Shown piece after piece: positions 38,101-47,100 of a stretch of 64,000 nt of DNA. Every line of letters starts with the position of its first letter. The stretch's first letter is position 1. Made by a program: the position numbers and the translations under genes. The stretch comes from an uncultured Lachnospiraceae bacterium (GTDB lineage Bacteria > Bacillota > Clostridia > Lachnospirales > Lachnospiraceae): contig CAJUAE010000002.1 in the NCBI GenBank assembly GCA_910583965.1, positions 44,614 to 108,613 of the forward strand, given 5' to 3'. The notes below the pieces were generated by a model. The model had not been told where the DNA came from. It saw only the letters and a program-made list of their open reading frames with translations, and did no database searches.

Positions 38101-41100
38101 ACAGTATTTTTACTATTGCTGTCAAAGATATATACGCCATCTTCTGGTGCTGTAAACTTATAAAATGCTATATTGCTATCTCTGGTAAGGTTCACATCTT
38201 TTGCATCTCCAACTTGCATCTCTCCAATAGAAAATGCTTTTTTAATTAAAATCTTTGCAAAAGCACTGGTACTATAGGCTTCAACTTTAATATATGTTGG
38301 ATGTTCCTGATCCAATGCAAATCTCTTAACCTCTCCACTCGAAGATAATGTTTCATAGCGGGTTCCATTTCCAGAAATCTGGACGCTGCAATCTGTGCTA
38401 TCTGTCAATTCAAAGCTATAAACTGCGGATTCTGATGGTGTAAAAAACGCATACTTCGTCTCACTCTCCGCAATCTTATCAATTGTGTTAGCGCCTTCTG
38501 TCAGTGCTTGCATATCCTCTGCTGTAATCTTAATAGATGGTTTGATTCCATCTGGCAGAGAAGAACTTGCGTTAAGCTTGAAGTATACTGTCTTATTTGC
38601 CGCAAATGTATAGGTATAATTGTTGGATATAACTCTTGTATAACCGCTGGCAGCAATATTGTCATATTGCTCCATCTGTGCAGATTCTACATTGCTTAGT
38701 TCAAACGTATAGTTTGCAGTTTTTGTCGGTCTAAACTTCAACCACTTCTCCTCGCCAGCGTTCATTGTAAGTTCTTTTGCGGTCTCAGATACATTTACTG
38801 CCTCTGCGGTACTATCTGTAATGGCACTTACACGAATATCAAAGTTCTTTTCAGCCTTTGTACGATAAGGTATTGCAATATAGTATTCTTCGTCTGCATT
38901 CATGCAATATTCTGAACCAAAATATTCCGTATTAGATGTAGAATCATCAATTGCTTTATACCATTTCATAGAAGAAACTGCCACTGTATTGCTGGTCGTA
39001 AATGTATATCGGCCATCATTTGCCGCCTTAAAGTGAAGCCATATCTTCTCATCTAGTTCCACCTTTGTAATGTCTACTGTATATGGTTTTTCCGGTGTAA
39101 GTTCTACTGTTGTTACCTCTGCAATACTCAGTTTTGTTTTCTTTGCTGCTGTTGTATCGGTATGGTATATTGCATAGATTGTTTCTTTGCCAACCATTTC
39201 GTCCGTGACAATAAACTCTCCTGGTGTGGCAATCCAGTTTCCACTATTTTTTATACCATTGTTGTATTGGTATACCTGTGCTCCGCTCGCCTTAATACTG
39301 TATCTTCCTGTCTTCTCTGGCGTAAAACGATACCATACTTTGTGGTACGCTGCAAGCTCACCAGATTCTGCTGGTGTTCCTGCTTTGATTGGCGATGGGG
39401 TTACAATCCCTTTCTTAATCTGGAAGGTTTTTGTGTTATCAAAAGTTGAGGATGCTGTCAATCCAAATACTACTTCTTCCTGACTTGAACTAGGAACGAA
39501 ATCAGCATACCCATTGTTCCAAATCAACCCGCCAGAAACGAACTTATACGTTAGCTCCAATCCCTCTGCTACTCCTGATGTCTCTATAAAATATCTGGAA
39601 TCTCTCGCACCAACCTTTGCGCGGAAATATAAGGTCTGCCCTGCTTTAATTGTCTGTGATACAGGTTCATTTGTCAGTTCCGTTACACTCTCCTTTGTCA
39701 GTGTTACTGTCACATTCACATCTTCAGATGTTGTGATTGCAAAGAGAACTGTACTTCCTGCATTTAATTGAATTGCGTTAATTGGCGTACTTGTGTCATT
39801 TTCTTCCTCTCTGTCAATGTAATATTTTACAGGAAGTGTATATGTCTTTTTGTCTTGGTCTGCTGCTGTCAGTGTATAATGTGCTGTTTCCTTTGCGTTG
39901 AAAAGCAGATATTGTGTTACGCCTTTTTTAAGAGTCAGTGTTTTTGCTGCCTTTCCTGATGCGTCAAGCTCTAATGGCGTAGCCGCCGCTGCCATATCTG
40001 TAATCGTCACTGTTGTCTCTGCATCTGTAGCAGTATCATTAAAGACTTTAATATAAAGGTCTTTTTCTGCATTCACAATCTGAGGTTCTACGTTAAAATT
40101 ATAATCATCATCTTCTGCTGTCAAATCTCTATAGATAAAAACATTATCGTAGCTTATCTCGGTTGTGGTATCACCTGTCTTGCTCGTTACAGAAATATTA
40201 TATCTGCCTGCATTCGCTGCATGGAAATGATACCATCCATTTGTGCCTGCTTTAATTGTATCTGTTCCGCGTACTGCTCCAGTTCCTGCTGCCACATTAA
40301 TTTCTTTTGTCAAAACTGGTGCAATCTTTAACTTAATAGTCTTCTCCTCTGCGTTATTGTTTTCAATTCTGTAATAAACTTTCTGTCCCGGCCGAAGTAC
40401 TCTGCTACCTGTGTAGAATGGGTAATACTCTGTATCCCCATCACCGCCAAGACCTGTACTTTCATAGAATTCAAATCCTTCTGCGTTTGTCTTGGTATAC
40501 TGATAACGCACTTTTTCTGACCATTTAGAAGTAAAGGATACCCATTTTGATGCATTTGCACCGACTTTAATCTCTTTTTCTACATTGGAGGTCAATTCTT
40601 CTGCATCTTGTTTTGTAATGACTGCCTTAAAGCTTCCATCTGCGTCGCTGTCTGTCATAATCGTCAGATAGAATGTTTCGCCCTTGCTATAATATCCATT
40701 AATCGTGGCAAGATGATCATCTTCTTCTCCTGCTCCTTCTGTTCTGGCAGCAAATACGTCTGCGCCGGTCACGTCAAGAGTAAAGTCATAAAGTCCCTCA
40801 TTCTCTGCTGTCCAATAATATCTATAAGTCTTTCCTTTTGTAAGTGTGATTGTTGTATCGACAAGTTTTTCTACAGGTGACTTTGTAACTGATACATTAA
40901 CTGTCTGCTCTGTCAATTCTAATGTTTTGATAGTAAATGTCTGCACATCACCTGCTTTTGCATAAAACTCTGCACCTGATGTAATTGCTCTACGATTGCT
41001 TGTCGCTTCGCTCACTTGAACCGTGTTCTTGTCAAAATGAAATGCATACCATCCATTTTCAAGTGCTGTAAATGCAATTTTTTGGCTTAGTCCATTTGTT

Positions 41101-44100
41101 ACTTTTACAGACTTTGCAGCTTCTCCTGCCCTAACTGTAATCGGTTCTACTGGAGTACAGCTTACTGTTACAGAAGTATTTGCATCTTCTGCACGAACAG
41201 TAAGTTTTACATAGTCACCCTTATTGAGTGTTCCCTGCCAAGAAACTGTATTATTATAGTTAAAGCTGTCATTTACTGCAACCGATTCAATTATCGCCTT
41301 TGTACCATCTGCTATAAACCTATATTCGCCATCTTTATTAGCGGTATATACTACAGTTCTTGTGCCGCCTGCTTGCGCAATTGTAAAGGATTCGCCTATC
41401 TTTGGCGCCTTCTCTACCTTGAACGCTGCTGTAGTATCCTGAGCGCCTGCTGTCAGTGCAATATAGAAAGTAGATGCTTTCTTTAGATTTCTAGCGCTAA
41501 AACCTATATTTTTCGGATTTGTGTCTGTGTCCGAAGAAGGTTTTAAAACAGCATCATCCAGCCAGTATAAATTAGAATCGTACAATATACCGTTAGAAAT
41601 CTTTTCTGTCGCGCCTGTTGTGTAGATTGTATATTCGTTGGATTCCTCCGCTGTAAATTGATAATATTTTGTCTCGCCCGCCTTCATATCAATCTTTGTG
41701 CCATCTTTTATTTGTTCTGCTGGTGTAACTTTTATTGTGTATTCTTCTGATACACTACCATTTACAGAAATCGATTTCTTTTCATCTTTCTTAAATAACT
41801 TATATTTATTGTTACTCAATATAGAATCAGATACATCTTTGCCGTTTTTGTCCAACGCTGTAAATGTATATACATTTTCTTCTGGAGCAGTAAATACAAT
41901 GGTATCTCCTCCACGAACTTTTACACCATTTTCCCCAATGGACAATGCTGTATATTGTGTACCAGATACCCTGATTGTAACCGATGCTTTTTGAGGCGGC
42001 TTTTTGGATGAATTATTTACTGCGGTAACAAGGAAGTAAACAATCTCTCCCTTATCCATAGACTGATCTGTCCAACTGCTTCCCAAATTGCTAATTGGTC
42101 TGCTGTCGCTGTCATATGCGATAAAGCTGCCACCATTTGTACCTGCAGAATAGATACCATCGGAAGGTGCCTTGAATGCCACCCATTTTTTCTCACCATT
42201 TGTTAGTGTGAATGTCATGGAGTTGTTAAGCGTAAGCAAATCCGCTCCTAATTTGTCAACCAATTCTGCATCATTGATATCTTGGAAAATATTGTCGCCA
42301 AAATATCCGTCTGCCTCGCCTACTGCGTTGACAAAGATTGTCCATCTTGCAACAATCTTCTTGGTAATCTTTGATGTGACTGTAATCTGGGTTGTTCCTT
42401 TCTTTACTGCCTTTAATGTTGCTGTAAAAGTTCCCGGATTTGCCTTTATTGTTGCTACTTTGGTGTTGCTGCTTTTCCATGTAAGCGTGTCTGTCTTCAT
42501 CTTTCGCGCATTACTGTCTGCATCTGCAAAGTCAAGGGTATACGTATTACCTGATTTTAATAGTGGGTAACTGATTAACAGGTTTCCACCAATATTACTA
42601 TCCTTGTAAACAGTAATGTTTCCACCGCCATCATTCTTTTCATCTTTCCCTTGATTATCGTAGTCAATTGCATTTATTTTAGACGCCGGAATGTTTGTGG
42701 TCTTAATCTTGGTGCTGACTGTCTTTGCGTCATAGCCATCATATACCGCTGTTACAGATATCGTATAACTTGACTGACGTGTCAATCCCAAACCATCAAG
42801 ATTCTTTAGGTCATAGTAGTAGGTATAGGTATTTTTCTTCGCGTTATACTCCCTAAAACCATATTTCTCTCCATGCTCACTATAATTATGATGATACAAT
42901 GCATCATAAAATGCAGCATTTTTATAAGCAAATGTTTTCCAATGATCATCATAGGTATCTATTAGCTCATTCTTTAATGTTTTTCCAGTCTGATCTTTTA
43001 CCTCAATACGGAATTTCAGATTAGAATCCATACCGCCTGCATAGTCAAAGCGAATGCTTCCCTCTGTGTCATACACATCATATGCTTTTAGACTTTTCAC
43101 TGGGTCAAGCGCAGAGGCAGAGAGCTTTATGGTAATACTCTCATTACCACCATTTGCCTTTACCGTCTTATCTGATACTACCAAATCCAGCGGTTTTGAA
43201 GTTGGACGCTTTGCCTTTATCAAATAATTATAGATGACTGATGACCCTTCATCCACTTGGGGTATTATTTCAAATGCATTGTCTGTGTCTTCTAATTGAA
43301 TCTCCAAATTGCACCCAGAATAGCTGGCAAGCTTTATCTTTCCCTGTTTGTAGGTTAGATAATCACGCAAGTTGATTGTATTTCCTACTTTCATCTTGAT
43401 TGCCTTGCCTGCAAAGCTGTCAACTGCTGTTTTGATTACAAGGTTAATAGGTTTGCTAGTCTTATCTTTTTCTGCATCATAAGCAAAAACATATACAACA
43501 CCGTTTCCCTTTAGACTAAGTTTCCCACTCTTGTCAATTGTAGCCTTTGATGTTGTTGGAAGGAAATAATAATCGCCTGCCTTTACAAATCCTAGCTCCT
43601 TCCAATTATCTGGTGCTGAAGAACTTAAATCGTTTGTCACATAATAAGTTAGCTTTGGATTAATATAATCTTTCTGTAGCTCCTTTGTGAGCGCAAGTGG
43701 ATACCAGATATAATCTTTGTCGTCTGCATAGTGAATGTCTGTCTGATCTTTCTGCCAGTATTCTGCCTCTACATCAAGCTTAATACTCTTTGCAGAAATA
43801 TCAACGATATAATATACATATTTTTCACTGCTTCCGTCATACACAACAAGTGACTTTTCATCTTCTCTTATAGAGGTCTTGCCATATACTGGCTGATTTC
43901 CCTTTACGGTCTTAAAATAAGCATTTAATGCTTCTGGCTGGGATTTTGTAGTCACAAGTTTCGCTGGTTTTGCTGCAATGGCAAACTCAGATGCATCAAT
44001 CTGTTCCCCATTTGGAAAATTGCGCAGTGCACAGACATTGCGCACATATACTGTATACTGTGTATTTGGTTCTAACCCAGTAATTTTTCCCCAGAACTTC

Positions 44101-47100
44101 TTACCTGCTGCATTCTCTGCATTTCGCTCTGTCGCTGTGATAAACAAATGTGCAACGAATGCATTGTAATTTCCATTCTTAACTGCATTAATCTTTTCAT
44201 CAAATTCTGCGGCTGGTACATTTGTACCTTCGAGCACATAAACCTCTCTGCGATATCCATCTGGTACATCTGCATAATCAATATATGCGTAGGTATCATG
44301 TGCTTCCAGTTTAATCTTCTTTACTTCCGATAGCTTATTTACAGTAATGTTTAGTTTTGCCGCCTTGGCATAATTGCCTTTTGCGTCCAAAAATGGCTTA
44401 ATTGTTCCATCTTCTTGGTCTTGATAAGCTGCATACGCCATTACCGTTGCTTTTCCTGTATGAATCGCGGTCACATAACCAGAATCTGATACAGTAAGTA
44501 CTTTTTCGTCACTTGACTCATACGCAACGCAGATTGTATCTGCCATCTGTGCCTTTGTAATCTTAAGGTCAAGCTGTTGTCCCTCACCGACGGTCATCTT
44601 TGCAGATGCACCGTTAAACGCAAGGCTCTTTGGCAAAACTGCCTTTGCGAGGTCTTCCATTAAAAGGTTCTTTGGAACTGTAATCTGAAAGGTTTCTGTA
44701 AAACCTTCTTCCCAAGTAATCTCAAATGATACACCATTTTCGTTCTCTGCAATTTTGGCTGCATCAAAAACTGCTGTAATATATTTGCGGTGCGTAGAAA
44801 AATAATCTTCATAATCAGAATCCCACTCATCTTCAACACCAACACCATAGATATATCCGCCTGCTTTTTCAATGCTATTCTGGTAGATAACTTTGTCTTC
44901 TGCTCCTTGTACATCTGTATATTCTAATGGAGCTGTGATGTGAACTGCAAAATAGTTACCTCCTACTTTTTTGCCTTCTTTATTGTATTCTTTATAGTTA
45001 TATGGAATGCCTTCTCTTGGCGTAATTGTATGAGTAAATTTATCATTTTCTTTTGTGATAGAATCCCTGATTTCTACATCTTCTATTTCATCTTCAATTC
45101 CAACAGACCCTACATGAGAACTTGCTCTGACAGTCTTAAAGGATACTGTCGCAAACTTTAATGTATAGTCTGTGCCATAGAATTTATACTCACTTTTCTG
45201 CGTTTCACTATTCCATACAGTTTCATCCTGAAATTCCCCATCTAAGCTAACATTGTAAGCGCGATCTCCTCTTAAATATCCTGTCTTTAACTGTCCTGTT
45301 GTTTTGTCAGTCACGTCAAGGCGCATGCCTTTATAGCCAACACACCAAGGATAAGAAATCTCGGAATTTTCATAATATCTTACTTTATCAAAAATATAGG
45401 TTTTATCCGCATCCGCAACATTACCTGTTACCGCAATACTCTTAATAATATTTTTGACATTTTTTGCATTATTTCTAGCAGAGTATATATAATAATCATC
45501 TTCTGATATAACTTCTGTTGACAAAATTTGTGTTTCTGCCTTAATTTCGTCTTTCAGTTCTGGTGTCACTGTCAACTCAGACGGCAAAATCACAAATTTC
45601 TTATATACCTCTAAACGATCATCAAATATTTCTTTCTGGCCGATATACTTCTCACCTTTTTCTACAGAAAGGGTAAGATAATACTCGCCTGCATGAATGG
45701 CTTCTTTTTCTCCAACACTCGTATACTCCTCATCATCATAGCGATTCCGTCGTACCCATTCCCAACCAAAAGTAATATCTGCTGGATCGATTGGCGCACC
45801 TGTCTTTGTATTGTAGGCTTTTACTGCGCTCTTAACAGCATTTAGCATCGCATCATCAAATGTTTCGCCGTCGTAAACTTTTGTGGTCTGTGTAATCTTA
45901 TCCCAATCCACTTCAAAATTTACTTCTATGCCTTGTGTCTGCGCTGGTGTAATTGCAACAGACTGCTTATCGGCATAACGTGTCTGAAGTTTATATTCGC
46001 CTGTCTGTTCGTCTTTTATCTGCTCATTTTTAAAATCCAACTCGTAGCGGTTATTATAATTTTGCAGTAAACTTGTTTCTTCCTGCCAGTCAGCAGAAAC
46101 AGTAAGGCGATACTCTCCATTTTCTACAAAAGTATCACCGTTTTGCAATTCATACCAAGAACCTGCCTTGTCACCCTCGGTAATCTTGCGCTCTACGGTC
46201 CATGTCAGTGCACCATTTTCGTTTTTCTCACGATACTTTAGTTCACTTAACAGCGACGCTGCATTGGCTAGCTCACCGTTTTCCTTACCTTCTGTAAAGT
46301 CGCTAATTGTGTAATCAATTAATGATTCTTGTGCTGTCTCGCTTTCTGTACTCTGTGTGCGTTCTTGCAAAGCTATCTTAATATCGTCAAGATATTCGCC
46401 AATATATTCACCATAATATGCTGGCACACTCGATTTTGGCTCAATTAAGATATCCTCTTTTTGAATCGTATAATACACATATTCTGTCTTGGACACTGCG
46501 CCAGTTTTGCTGTCTGTGTAGTTAATTGCAAGTCTATAGTTTCCAGCATCTTTTGGTGCGGAGGCATACTCAACATTAGAGAAGAGTATATCCTCATTTT
46601 CATCAACATTAATATCTATACTATTATCATCATTTACTATTTCTGTATAGCCTGTAATTTTTTGCCATTGATACGTTAAATCTGTTGATGGAACATCTAT
46701 CCTATCCTTTATTGTCGCCTCCTTATAATCATTTTTCGTATTGTATAAAGGCTTGTCGTCATATACCTTTGTAAGCGGGTTTTTCAGGCTACCCTTGTCT
46801 GCCTCTGCTTTTGCAGTTAGGTCTTTATTCTCCAGAATCTTAGAAACGTCAATGACTGGACCTGTCGCCGCTTCCACATTGATTGTAAAGGCATTGTCTG
46901 CCAGCGCTGCCGCAGTTACATCCACACGATAATTTGCCTGTGACTCATTAATATCAACAGGTACATCACTCATACCATACACTGCTTTTTTGCCGGAGAA
47001 CTCAATGCGGTACTCATATGTAATTTCTTTGTCGTCCTCTTTTTTGGTTTTTATTAGACTGTCGCTATCCGCCAAATAATCTGATTCCCATACAACACTG